A stretch of 64,000 bases of DNA from Amycolatopsis deserti (GTDB taxonomy: Bacteria; Actinomycetota; Actinomycetes; Mycobacteriales; Pseudonocardiaceae), in NCBI RefSeq assembly GCF_014653945.1, contig NZ_BNAU01000001.1, forward strand, positions 1,240,001-1,304,000. The letters are read 5' to 3'. This document shows, piece by piece, positions 36,364 to 44,894 of the stretch. Below the pieces are notes generated by a model, which worked only from the letters and a program-made list of their open reading frames with translations, was not told the origin of the DNA and made no database searches. The position numbers and the translations under genes are program-made. Position 1 is the first letter of the stretch. Each line of letters begins with the position of its first letter.

Positions 36364-37233
36364 TCAGGCGAGTCCGCGTATCGCCTGCGCAGGTGGGCGT
36401 TCCCCGGCGATGGTCGCCACCATCTCCAGCACGCGGCGCGTCTGCTGGACCTCGTGGACGCGGAAGACCTGCGCCCCGTCCCGCGCGGCGAGCGCCGTCG
36501 CGGCCAGGGTGCCGTCCAGGCGCTCGGTGATCCCGGCCCCCAGGGTCTCGCCGACGAAGTCCTTGTTGGACAGTGCCATGAGGACCGGCCAGCCGGTCGC
36601 CGTCAGCTCGTTCGCGTGCCGCAGCAGCGCCAGGCTGTGCCAGGTGTTCTTGCCGAAGTCGTGCGTCGGGTCGATCAGGACGCCGCCGCGCGGCACGCCG
36701 AGCGCCACGACCTCCTCGGCGCGGCGGGTGAGCTCCTCGATCACCTGCGCCACCACGTCCTCGTAGCGCACGCGGAACGGGCGCGTCCGCGGCACCGCTC
36801 CCCCGGTGTGCGAGCACACGTACCCGGCGCCGAACTCGGCCGCGACCTCCGCCAGCCGCGGGTCGGCGCCGGCCCAGGTGTCGTTGAGCAGGTCCGCCCC
36901 GGCCTGGCAGGCCAGGCGTCCCACCTCGTGCCGCCAGGTGTCCACGCTGATCACCAGGTCCGGGTGCCGCCGCCGGATCTCGGCCGCGAAGGGCACCACC
37001 CGGCGGGTCTCCTCGGCCACGCCGACGTCGCTGCCCGGGCCGGCCTTGACCCCGCCGATGTCCACGATGTCGGCGCCCTCGGCGACGGCCCGGTCGACGG
37101 CCGCGAGGGCGTCCGGATCGGCGAAGGACGCGCCCCGGTCGTAGAACGAATCGGGCGTGCGGTTCACGATCGCCATCACGAGCGCGCGGTCGGAGACGAT
37201 GCGCCGGCCGCGGAAGACCAAGTCGACTGCCAC
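36364..37233 (-). CDS. folP2: FolP2-type dihydropteroate synthase paralogue
   Basis: 289 residues, pterin-binding TIM barrel. Motifs: LVMAIVNRTPDSFYDRGASF (the true DHPS has NVTPDSFSDGG), DIVDIGGVKAGPGSDVG, VISVDTWRHEVGRLA, LLNDTWAG, and IDPTHDFGKN. The NRTPDSFYD form marks the mycobacterial FolP2 branch, which was reported to lack DHPS activity; its real reaction is unknown. Divergent from a TetR gene with a perfect 14-bp palindrome between them. Confidence 0.88.
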   Translation of the reverse strand: MAVDLVFRGRRIVSDRALVMAIVNRTPDSFYDRGASFADPDALAAVDRAVAEGADIVDIGGVKAGPGSDVGVAEETRRVVPFAAEIRRRHPDLVISVDTWRHEVGRLACQAGADLLNDTWAGADPRLAEVAAEFGAGYVCSHTGGAVPRTRPFRVRYEDVVAQVIEELTRRAEEVVALGVPRGGVLIDPTHDFGKNTWHSLALLRHANELTATGWPVLMALSNKDFVGETLGAGITERLDGTLAATALAARDGAQVFRVHEVQQTRRVLEMVATIAGERPPAQAIRGLA

Positions 37234-37265
37234 GAGTTCATCATGCCTGCCGTGCCGGGGGCGCG

Positions 37266-37279
37266 ATAACGCGCGTTAT
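37266..37279. promoter_or_regulatory. Perfect 14-bp palindrome, probable TetR operator
   Basis: ATAACGCGCGTTAT is fully symmetric and lies midway between the folP2 start (37233) and the TetR start (37319). It is the obvious binding site for the adjacent regulator and could act on both genes. Confidence 0.7.
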
Positions 37280-37318
37280 GCCCTAAGTTGCTTCCAGAAG
37301 AGCGAAGGGGGTGCGCGG

Positions 37319-37954
37319 ATGGCCACCCGGCACGGCCCGGCGGGCCCGGCGGACAGCCACAGCAGGGAACGGTTCCTGCAGGCCGCGCTGAAAGTTCTCC
37401 TCGAGCATGGCGTGTCCGGGCTGACCGTGCGCAGCGTCGCCGAGGCGGCCGGCACGTCGACGATCGGGGTGTACACGCGCTTCGGCGGCCGCAACGGTGT
37501 GCTGGACGCCTTGTACGAGCGCACTTTCGAGATGCTGCACGAGAAGTTCGCGGCCGTGCCCCGGGTTCCCGGCGATCCGGCCGCGGGGATCCTCGCGCTG
37601 GCGCGGGCCTACCGGCGGTTCGCGCTGGACAGCCCGGCGCGGTACTCGTTCATGTTCGAGCAGTCGGTGCCCGGGTTCGACCCGGACCCGGATCTGCGGG
37701 CTTTCGCGCAGCGCAGCACCTTCGACCTGCTCGTGGACCGCGTGACGCCGGCGACGCCGCCCGGCCGCGATCCGAACGTCACCGGCTACCTGATCTGGAC
37801 CACGATGCACGGGCTGGTGAGCGTCGAGCTGACGCACCGCGCGCGCAACCCGCCGCCGAAGTGGTTCATCGCCACGACGGACACCGCCTATGACGACATC
37901 TTCGGCGCCGGCATCCGCGCGATGCTGAACGGTCTGGACCTGGAATTCGGCTGA
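37319..37954 (+). CDS. TetR-family regulator (TetR_C_33-type)
   Basis: 211 residues. Helix-turn-helix GVSGLTVRSVAEAAGTSTIGVYTRFGGRNGVLDALYE at about 33-68; C-terminal domain with YRRFALDSPARYSFMFEQSVPGF and GYLIWTTMHGLVSVELT, the WHG-type motif common in actinobacteria. The ATG spans 37319-37321. Target likely itself and perhaps folP2. Confidence 0.88.
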   Translation: MATRHGPAGPADSHSRERFLQAALKVLLEHGVSGLTVRSVAEAAGTSTIGVYTRFGGRNGVLDALYERTFEMLHEKFAAVPRVPGDPAAGILALARAYRRFALDSPARYSFMFEQSVPGFDPDPDLRAFAQRSTFDLLVDRVTPATPPGRDPNVTGYLIWTTMHGLVSVELTHRARNPPPKWFIATTDTAYDDIFGAGIRAMLNGLDLEFG

Positions 37955-38059
37955 GCCGGGAACCCCGCGGGCGGTCGGGCCTCCGGCCCCGGATCAGCCG
38001 GCTCACGACGGCTCACGCACGCCCGAGGGCCCGGGTAGCCACCGCCCCCGGACACGACC

Positions 38060-38091
38060 GTGGCCCCCGGTCCAGGAGAACCGGGGGCCAC
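38060..38091. terminator. Bidirectional hairpin terminator between TetR and rpsA
   Basis: A 12-bp perfect stem (GTGGCCCCCGGT / ACCGGGGGCCAC) with an 8-base loop, located 29 bases beyond the rpsA stop and about 100 beyond the TetR stop, in a convergent gap. No T-run. Confidence 0.8.
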
Positions 38092-38120
38092 GAATCGATC
38101 AGTCAGCCTGAGCTAAACGC

Positions 38121-39617
38121 TCACGCACCGCCCGACAGCTTCTCGCGCAGGGCCGCGAGCTGCTCGTCACTGGCGAGGGTGCCGCCGCTGCGCTGCTCCG
38201 CGCCGCCACCGGTCGAGCTGTAGTTTTGCTCGCCGCCGCCGACCGGGCCGCCGGTGGCCTCCTCGGCCGCCGCCTGGGCGTTGGCCTCGGCCGCCTTGGC
38301 GATCTGCCGCATGTGGGCCTCGTAGCGGGCGTGCGCCTCGGCGTACTGGCGCTCCCACTCCTCACGCTGCTTGTCGTAGCCTTCCTGCCACTCCTGCGTG
38401 TCGGGGTCGAAGCCCTCGGGGTAGATGTAGTTGCCCTGGTCGTCGTACTCGGCGGCCATGCCGTACTGCGTCGGGTCGAACTCGGTGTCGGTGGTGAAGC
38501 CCTCGTTCGCCTGCTTCAGCGACAGCGAGATCCGGCGGCGCTCCAGGTCGATGTCGATGACCTTGACCATGACCTCGGTGCCGACCTGCACGACCTGCTC
38601 CGGGATCTCCACGTGGCGCTCGGCCAGCTCGGAGATGTGCACCAGGCCCTCGATGCCCTCCTCGACGCGGACGAACGCGCCGAACGGGACGAGCTTGGTG
38701 ACCTTGCCCGGCACGATCTGGCCGATCGCGTGGGTGCGGGCGAACTGGCGCCACGGGTCTTCCTGGGTCGCCTTCAGCGACAGGGACACGCGCTCGCGGT
38801 CCATGTCGACGTCCAGCACCTCGACGGTGACCTCCTGGCCGACCTCGACAACCTCGGACGGGTGGTCGATGTGCTTCCAGGACAGCTCCGAGACGTGCAC
38901 CAGACCGTCGACGCCGCCGAGGTCGACGAACGCGCCGAAGTTGACGATCGAGGACACGACGCCCTTGCGGACCTGGCCCTTGGCGAGCGCGTTGAGGAAC
39001 TCGCTGCGGACCTCGGACTGGGTCTGCTCGAGGTAGGCGCGGCGGGACAGGACCACGTTGTTGCGGTTCTTGTCCAGCTCGATGATCTTGGCCTCGAGCT
39101 CGCGGCCGACGTAGGGCTGCAGGTCCCGCACGCGGCGCATCTCCACCAGGGAGGCGGGCAGGAAGCCGCGCAGGCCGATGTCGAGGATCAGGCCGCCCTT
39201 GACGACCTCGATGACGGTGCCCTTGACGGGCTCGTCCTTCTCCTTGAGCTCCTCGATCGTGCCCCAGGCGCGCTCGTACTGCGCGCGCTTCTTGGACAGG
39301 ATCAGCCGGCCTTCCTTGTCCTCCTTCTGGAGGACGAGGGCCTCGACCTCGTCACCGACGCTGACGACCTCGCCGGGATCGACATCGTGCTTGATGGACA
39401 GCTCACGCGAGGGGATGACGCCCTCGGTCTTGTAACCGATGTCGAGCAGCACCTCGTCGCGGTCGACCTTGACGATGGTGCCCTCAACGATATCGCCGTC
39501 GTTGAAGTACTTGATCGTCTTGTCGATCGCGGCGAGGAAGTCTTCCTCCGACCCGATGTCGTTGACGGCGACCTGGGCGGCGCCGGACGTCGGGGCGGTG
39601 GTGGTGTCGGTCGTCAT
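38121..39617 (-). CDS. rpsA: Ribosomal protein S1
   Basis: 498 residues. Four S1 RNA-binding repeats at about 35-110, 125-190, 210-280 and 295-365 (for example GTIVKVDRDEVLLDIGYKTEGVIPS; VVSSIVNFGAFVDLGGVDGLVHVSE), then a long acidic/Gln-rich C-terminal tail with Gly-rich end (GGPVGGGEQNYSSTGGG). Actinobacterial S1 has four repeats instead of six, as here. ATG at 39617. An untranslated leader and promoter region of about 270 bases separates it from the divergent methyltransferase gene. Confidence 0.97.
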   Translation of the reverse strand: MTTDTTTAPTSGAAQVAVNDIGSEEDFLAAIDKTIKYFNDGDIVEGTIVKVDRDEVLLDIGYKTEGVIPSRELSIKHDVDPGEVVSVGDEVEALVLQKEDKEGRLILSKKRAQYERAWGTIEELKEKDEPVKGTVIEVVKGGLILDIGLRGFLPASLVEMRRVRDLQPYVGRELEAKIIELDKNRNNVVLSRRAYLEQTQSEVRSEFLNALAKGQVRKGVVSSIVNFGAFVDLGGVDGLVHVSELSWKHIDHPSEVVEVGQEVTVEVLDVDMDRERVSLSLKATQEDPWRQFARTHAIGQIVPGKVTKLVPFGAFVRVEEGIEGLVHISELAERHVEIPEQVVQVGTEVMVKVIDIDLERRRISLSLKQANEGFTTDTEFDPTQYGMAAEYDDQGNYIYPEGFDPDTQEWQEGYDKQREEWERQYAEAHARYEAHMRQIAKAAEANAQAAAEEATGGPVGGGEQNYSSTGGGAEQRSGGTLASDEQLAALREKLSGGA

Positions 39618-39890
39618 TAGGTGGGTTGCTCCGGTTGGTTTACGGCTCGAGTAGGTTTGCAGTTTGCGTGCGCGGTGAGCGTACGACGGCAACCATGAGC
39701 AAACGTTCACAACGGAACGGCCGCGGAGCATCACCGCCGACGGTGCGCGACCCGGAACCCGGCTCAGCTCGGCCGAGTGGAAGGTAGCGCGAACCCACTG
39801 CGCTAGAGATATCGTACGCGGCCGCCTGCGAACCACACAAACAGGGTCGCCCTCTCGGACGCGCGGCGGCCGGCCGGTGAGAATACCGGT

Positions 39891-40787
39891 GTGACGACGG
39901 CGGGTGACGACAGCGGCGAGGACCTTCACGCGGACCTGGACCCGGACTTGGACACCGACCGGCACGCGCGGGCCGAACAGCGGCTCGGCACGGTCGGCGT
40001 GGCGCACCGGGAGGTGGCCGCGCACGAGGCGACGGCGGCCAATCTGGCCTGGTGGGACGCCGACGCCGACGACTACCAGGCCACCCACGGCGACTTCCTC
40101 GGCGACGCGGACTTCGTGTGGTGCCCGGAGGGCGTGCGCGAGGCCGACGCCCGCCTGCTCGGCGACGTGCGCGGCCGACGGGTGGCCGAGATCGGTTGCG
40201 GCCAGGCGGCGTGCTCCCGCTGGCTCGCCACCGCCGGGGCGCACCCGGTCGGGCTCGACCTGTCCGCCGGGATGCTCCGGCACGCCCGCGCGGGCGCCGT
40301 GCGCACCGGCATCGACGTGCCGCTGATCCAGGCGACGGCCGAGCGGCTGCCGCTGGCGGAGGCGAGCATGGACGCGGCCTGCTCGGCGTTCGGCGCGCTG
40401 CCGTTCGTGGCCTCGCTCGAGACCGTGTTCGCCGAGGTGCGCCGGGTGCTGCGGCCGGGCGGCCCGTGGGTGTTCGCGGTGACTCACCCGATCCGGTGGA
40501 TCTTTCCGGACGATCCCGGCCCGGCGGGGCTGACCGCGAGCCAGCCGTACTTCGACCGCACCCCCTACGTCGAGGTCGACGCCGACGGCAAGGCCACCTA
40601 CGTCGAGTACCACCGCACGATCGGCGACTACGTGCGGGCGCTGGCGGCCACCGGGTTCGTGCTGGAGGACCTGCTGGAGCCGGAGTGGCCGGCCGGGCAC
40701 ACCCGCGTGTGGGGGCAGTGGAGCCCGTTGCGCGGCAAGCTCTTCCCGGGCACCGCGATCTTCCGGGCCCGCGCAGGGACCCGGTGA
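39891..40787 (+). CDS. Class I SAM-dependent methyltransferase
   Basis: 298 residues. SAM-binding motif VAEIGCGQAACSRWLA (about 97-112), GLDLSAGMLRHAR, ATAERLPLAEASMDAACSAFGALPFV and EVRRVLRPGGPWVFAVTHPI: the Methyltransf_11 layout. N-terminal 40 residues are acidic and variable. Substrate unknown. GTG start at 39891; its stop overlaps the GTG of a GNAT acetyltransferase, so the two are coupled. In mycobacteria a homologue also sits next to rpsA/polA. Confidence 0.9.
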   Translation: MTTAGDDSGEDLHADLDPDLDTDRHARAEQRLGTVGVAHREVAAHEATAANLAWWDADADDYQATHGDFLGDADFVWCPEGVREADARLLGDVRGRRVAEIGCGQAACSRWLATAGAHPVGLDLSAGMLRHARAGAVRTGIDVPLIQATAERLPLAEASMDAACSAFGALPFVASLETVFAEVRRVLRPGGPWVFAVTHPIRWIFPDDPGPAGLTASQPYFDRTPYVEVDADGKATYVEYHRTIGDYVRALAATGFVLEDLLEPEWPAGHTRVWGQWSPLRGKLFPGTAIFRARAGTR

Positions 40788-41701
40788 ACGCCGCGCTGCT
40801 GTCCGCGCAGCGGGCCCGGTTCACCGCGCTGGACCCGCTGCTGCCGCCCGCCGCGCCGCCGCCGGAGGGTGAGGTGCTCGAGGCGGCCACGGCCGGCGGC
40901 ACCCGGGTCGCCGGCGTGCTCCAGGTCCAGCGGCACGAGCCGGGCGCGTTCGACCTGCTGTGGTCCGCGGCGCGGGTGTGGCAGCTGTTCCCCTGCATCG
41001 GGGACACCGGGACCGAGGGCATGGACGCGCTGCTGCGCGCGTGGCGGCACCGGATGGACCGCGAGTCGCCCGGCCCCGATTCGTCGTGCACCGTGACCTG
41101 GCCGAGCCGGGACGCCGAGGCGGTGCGCGCGTTCCTCGACCACGGCCTGGTCCCGTTGTCGGTGCTCGCGGTGCGCACCGGCCCGCCGCAGGACCACGCG
41201 CCCCCACCGGGGGTGACGATCCGCCGCGCACGGCCGGAGGACTTGGAGGAGGTCGTGGCCCTGTCGCTGGCGACGTTCCGCTACTCCGGCCTGGTCGCCG
41301 GCCCGTGGCGGCCGGGCACCGCGGAGCTGATCACCCCGCGCCTGGAGCGCAACCTCGCCGCGGAAGCCCCGATCTGGCTCGCCGAACGGGACGGGGTCGC
41401 CGTGGCGCTGGCCGACTGCGGCTGGGTCGAGTCGGCGCCCGGGTCGTGGGCGGCCGAGTTGCTGCCCGCCGGCCAGTGGGGTTACGTCAACAACGTCGCC
41501 ACCCGCGAGTACGCGCGTGGCGAGGGCATCGGCCGGGCGCTGATGGCCCGGGTGCACCGCGAGTTCGCCGACCGGGGCGCCCGCGCGACCTACCTCTACT
41601 ACAACCCGGCCAACCCGCTGTCCTCGGTGTTCTGGCCGCGCCAGGGGTACCGGCCGCTGTGGTCGTACTGGGAGGTGCGGCCCGCCTCGGCGCTGCGGTG
41701 A
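40784..41701 (+). CDS. GNAT-family N-acetyltransferase
   Basis: 305 residues; two GNAT halves. The C-terminal one is complete, with VTIRRARPEDLEEVVALSLATFRYSG at about 145 and the acetyl-CoA motif VNNVATREYARGEGIGRALMARVHREFADRGARATYLYYNPANPLSSVFWPRQGYRPLW (positions about 240-298, core R/Q-x-x-G-x-G/A as ARGEGIGRA). The N-terminal half is a degenerate copy. GTG start overlaps the methyltransferase stop. Confidence 0.87.
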   Translation: MNAALLSAQRARFTALDPLLPPAAPPPEGEVLEAATAGGTRVAGVLQVQRHEPGAFDLLWSAARVWQLFPCIGDTGTEGMDALLRAWRHRMDRESPGPDSSCTVTWPSRDAEAVRAFLDHGLVPLSVLAVRTGPPQDHAPPPGVTIRRARPEDLEEVVALSLATFRYSGLVAGPWRPGTAELITPRLERNLAAEAPIWLAERDGVAVALADCGWVESAPGSWAAELLPAGQWGYVNNVATREYARGEGIGRALMARVHREFADRGARATYLYYNPANPLSSVFWPRQGYRPLWSYWEVRPASALR

Positions 41702-41735
41702 CCCCCGAGTTGCCGTCCCCGGCAAGGAGTCGTAT

Positions 41736-41763
41736 CTTTTGAACTGACCAGTCAGTTCAAAAG
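41736..41763. promoter_or_regulatory. 28-bp perfect TetR operator before the export operon
   Basis: Arms CTTTTGAACTGAC and GTCAGTTCAAAAG are perfect 13-base complements around a central CA. It ends 11 bases before the GTG of the first gene of the three-gene operon. The third gene of that operon is a TetR, which is the likely ligand-responsive repressor acting here. Confidence 0.92.
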
Positions 41764-41774
41764 AGGGGGATCCT

Positions 41775-42428
41775 GTGCGGGTGCACGCCGACCGGGTCAC
41801 CGTCGAAGGTCCGCACGGCACGCTGCTGCCGCCGACCTCGCTCACCGCCACCGAGGGCGAACTCGTCTTCGTGCACGGCGAGCCGGGCGCCGGGGTCACC
41901 GCGTTCGGCCTCGCCCTGACCGGGCGGATGCGGCCGTCGACCGGGCTCGTGACGCTCGACGGCACGGCGGACGCGGCCAAGCTGCGTCGTATCGGCGCCG
42001 TGGTGGACGCGCCGGAGATCACCGCGCCGGAAGGCTCGCTGCCGGTGCGGATGGTGGTCGCCGAGGAGTTGTCGATCGGGAAGCTGCCCTCGGGCAAGGA
42101 CGCCGTCGCGCGGTGGCTGTCCGAGCACGACCTCGCCGGGCGCGCGGGCGTCCGGTTCGAGCACCTGTCCCCCGCCGAGCGCACCCGGCTGCTCACCGCG
42201 CTGGCCGCCGCGCGGCCCGGCGTGCGGCTGCTCGTGCTCGACACCCCCGACCGGCACACCAGCGATGTCGCGAGCTGGGCGGACCTGGCCCGCGAGCACG
42301 CCGCGCGCGGGTTCGCCGTCGTCGTGCTGACCGCCACCACCCCACCCGAGGCGCTGCCCGCTCCCCCGGCCCGGCTCGGCCGGACCGAGCAGCCCGAACC
42401 CGAACTCGTGCAAGGAGATCCGCAGTGA
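41775..42428 (+). CDS. ABC-ATPase-like protein with lost catalytic motifs
   Basis: 217 residues with the outline of an ABC nucleotide-binding domain: the Walker A place reads GEPGAGVT (lysine replaced by valine), the signature place reads LSPAERTRLLTAL, and Walker B reads VRLLVLDTPDRHT (catalytic Glu replaced by Thr). The D-loop/H-loop part is also poor. So it probably cannot hydrolyse ATP. Its stop overlaps the GTG of the YhgE/Pip gene. It may have become a structural or regulatory partner of that membrane protein. Confidence 0.75.
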   Translation: MRVHADRVTVEGPHGTLLPPTSLTATEGELVFVHGEPGAGVTAFGLALTGRMRPSTGLVTLDGTADAAKLRRIGAVVDAPEITAPEGSLPVRMVVAEELSIGKLPSGKDAVARWLSEHDLAGRAGVRFEHLSPAERTRLLTALAAARPGVRLLVLDTPDRHTSDVASWADLAREHAARGFAVVVLTATTPPEALPAPPARLGRTEQPEPELVQGDPQ

Positions 42429-44305
42429 CCGGCCTCCGTCTCGCCGCCGGGGAACTGCGCCGCCTGACCTCCGGCAAGCTGCCCAAGCTCGCCGTGGCCG
42501 CCCTGGTGCTCGTCCCCCTGCTCTACGCGTCGTTCTACCTCTACGCCAACTTCGACCCCTACGGCCGCCTGGGCAACCTGCCCGCGGCGATCGTCAACGA
42601 GGACACCGGCAGCGCCGACCGCAACGTCGGCGACGAGGTCACCTCCTCGGTCGTCGGCTCCGGCACCTTCCAGTGGCACGAGGTGTCCGCCGCCGAGGCC
42701 GACGCAGGGGTGCGCGACGACCGCTACTCGTTCGCCATCACCATCCCGCGCGACTTCTCCGCGGCGCTGCTGTCCAGCGGGAACTTCAACCCCCAGCGGG
42801 CGACGATCCAGCTGACCACGAACGACGCGAACAACTACCTCTCGCACACCATCGCCAACCAGGTGGCCGAGCAGATCCGCGGCACGATCGCGGAGAAGGT
42901 GGGCAGCGAGGCGGCGAACCGGTTCCTGATGGGCTTTTCGACCATCTACGAGCAGACCCAGCAGGCCGCGACCGGCGCGACCCAGCTCGCCGACGGCGCG
43001 AACCGGCTGCTGACCGGCCAGCAGCAGCTCGCCGACGGGGCCCAGCAGCTGGCGACCGGCAGCGCCCAGCTGTCGTCCGGGCTGTCCACGCTGCGGTCGA
43101 GCACCGCGACCCTGCCGCAGAGCACCCGGCAGCTGGCCGACGGTGCGCAGCAGGTCGCCGACGGCAACAGCCAGGTCGCCGCGGCCGGGTCCACCGTCGC
43201 GAGCGGATCCGCCCAGCTCGTCACCAACCTCGACAACGTGAACGGCCAGCTCACCGACCGGCTGCGCGCCGCCGGGCTGTCGGAGACCGACATCCAGCGC
43301 GTGCAGGGCGTGCTGGGTGACCTGCGAGCCCCGGTCGACCAGGCCAACGCCCGGATCCAGCAGACCTCCGCCCAGCTGAACCAGCTCGCCGACGGGGCAC
43401 GGCGGGTCGCGGCCGGCGCGGCCACCCTGGCGAACTCGGCGCCGGCGCTGTCCGGCGGGATCGCGCAGGCCGCCGACGGCGCGAGCACCCTGTCGGCCGG
43501 GGCCGCCCAGCTCAACGACGGCGAGAAGACCGCGCTGTCCGGCACCCAGCAGCTGGCGGCCGGCGCCGGACAGCTGCGGGACGGCCTGAACAACGGGCTG
43601 GGGCAGATCCCCAACCCCAGCGACCCGACCCGGACGGCGACGGCGGACACGATCGCCGACCCGGTGGCCGTCAACTCGGTCGGCGTCGCCTCGGCCGGCA
43701 CCTACGGCGCCGGGCTGGCCCCGTTCTTCCTCGCCCTGGCCACCTGGATCGGCGCGTTCGTGCTGTTCTTGCTGATCCGGCCGCTGTCGTCGCGGGCGAT
43801 CGCGGCCGGCACCGCGCCGCTGCGGGTCGCGCTCGGCGGGTGGCTGCCCTCGGCGCTGCTGGGCATCGCGCAGGTCGTCGTGCTGTTCGCCGCGGTGACG
43901 TGGTTCGTCGGCATCCACATCGCGCACCCGGTGGCCGCGCTGGCGTTCGCGATCCTGGCGTCGCTGACGTTCACCGCGATCGTGCACGCGCTCAACGCGT
44001 TCTTCGGCGCCGTCGGCAAGTTCCTCGGGCTGGTGCTGCTGGTGCTGCAGCTGGTCAGCGCGGGCGGCACGTTCCCGTGGCAGACCCTGCCGGACGCGCT
44101 GTACCCGCTTCACGTCGTGCTGCCCATGGGGTACGTGGTCGACGGGCTGCGGCACCTGATGTACACCGGGGCGTCGCTGCGGAACCTCCTGGACATCGGG
44201 GTGCTGGTCGCCTACCTGGTGGGCGCGCTCGCGGTGTCGGCGCTGGCCGCGCGCAAGCAGCGGCTGTGGACGGTGTCGAAGCTCCAGCCGGAGCTGTCGC
44301 TGTGA
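42425..44305 (+). CDS. YhgE/Pip-family (ABC-2-like) membrane protein
   Basis: 626 residues. An N-terminal membrane helix (AVAALVLVPLLYASFYLYANFDP, with the family LP.AIVNEDTG at about 55) is followed by a large outer part (residues 45-420) rich in LADGAQQLATG-type heptad repeats that form long helices, then five to six C-terminal helices (from APFFLALATWIGAFVLFLLI). Members are phage-receptor or export proteins (Bacillus YueB, lactococcal Pip). In this operon, with a TetR, export of a toxic lipid or drug is the best guess. GTG at 42425. Confidence 0.92.
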   Translation: MTGLRLAAGELRRLTSGKLPKLAVAALVLVPLLYASFYLYANFDPYGRLGNLPAAIVNEDTGSADRNVGDEVTSSVVGSGTFQWHEVSAAEADAGVRDDRYSFAITIPRDFSAALLSSGNFNPQRATIQLTTNDANNYLSHTIANQVAEQIRGTIAEKVGSEAANRFLMGFSTIYEQTQQAATGATQLADGANRLLTGQQQLADGAQQLATGSAQLSSGLSTLRSSTATLPQSTRQLADGAQQVADGNSQVAAAGSTVASGSAQLVTNLDNVNGQLTDRLRAAGLSETDIQRVQGVLGDLRAPVDQANARIQQTSAQLNQLADGARRVAAGAATLANSAPALSGGIAQAADGASTLSAGAAQLNDGEKTALSGTQQLAAGAGQLRDGLNNGLGQIPNPSDPTRTATADTIADPVAVNSVGVASAGTYGAGLAPFFLALATWIGAFVLFLLIRPLSSRAIAAGTAPLRVALGGWLPSALLGIAQVVVLFAAVTWFVGIHIAHPVAALAFAILASLTFTAIVHALNAFFGAVGKFLGLVLLVLQLVSAGGTFPWQTLPDALYPLHVVLPMGYVVDGLRHLMYTGASLRNLLDIGVLVAYLVGALAVSALAARKQRLWTVSKLQPELSL

Positions 44306-44892
44306 GTCCGCGCGGCGAGAACACCAAGCAGAAGCTGTTCGAGGCGACGCTGCGGCTGGCGACCGAGAAGGGGCTGGCCGGGCTGACGGTGGACGAGATC
44401 GCCGCGGCGGCCGGGGTCGCCAAGGGCACCGTGTACTACAACTTCGGCAGCAAGGACGGGCTGATCGACGCGCTGCTGCGCTACGGCGTCGGCCGGCTCG
44501 CCGAGCAGCTGCGGGCGCACATGGGTGAGGCGGACCCGGTGGCCGCGCTGGAGGCGATGGTGGACACCGGGCTGGAGTTCATCGCCGGCCACCGCGGGTT
44601 CTCGCAGATCCTGGTCAGCGAGCTGTGGCGGACGCCCGGCCAGTGGCACGAGACGCTGTCGCTGCTGCGCGAGGACATCGTCTCGATCGTCAAGGAGCAG
44701 CTGCAACGGGTGTCCGACGCCGGGCGGTTGCCGGCTGGGGTGCAGGTGCCCACCGCGGCGGCCGGGTTGTTCGGCACCCTGCTGGTGGTCGCGCTGGACT
44801 GGCAGGTGTTCCAGCCGCAGCGGTCCCGCGCCGAGGTGCGGGAGGGCATCATGGTGCTGGTCCGCGGCGTGGCCGGGGCGAACGGGGGCTGA
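44302..44892 (+). CDS. TetR-family repressor of the export operon
   Basis: 196 residues. Helix-turn-helix LAGLTVDEIAAAAGVAKGTVYYNFGSKDGLIDALL (about 24-58); C-terminal domain QILVSELWRTPGQWHETLSLLRED, similar to repressors placed after YhgE/Pip genes. GTG at 44302 overlaps the membrane-protein stop. Probably binds the 28-bp palindrome at 41736-41763 and represses the whole unit. Confidence 0.9.
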   Translation: MSPRGENTKQKLFEATLRLATEKGLAGLTVDEIAAAAGVAKGTVYYNFGSKDGLIDALLRYGVGRLAEQLRAHMGEADPVAALEAMVDTGLEFIAGHRGFSQILVSELWRTPGQWHETLSLLREDIVSIVKEQLQRVSDAGRLPAGVQVPTAAAGLFGTLLVVALDWQVFQPQRSRAEVREGIMVLVRGVAGANGG

Positions 44893-44894
44893 CC

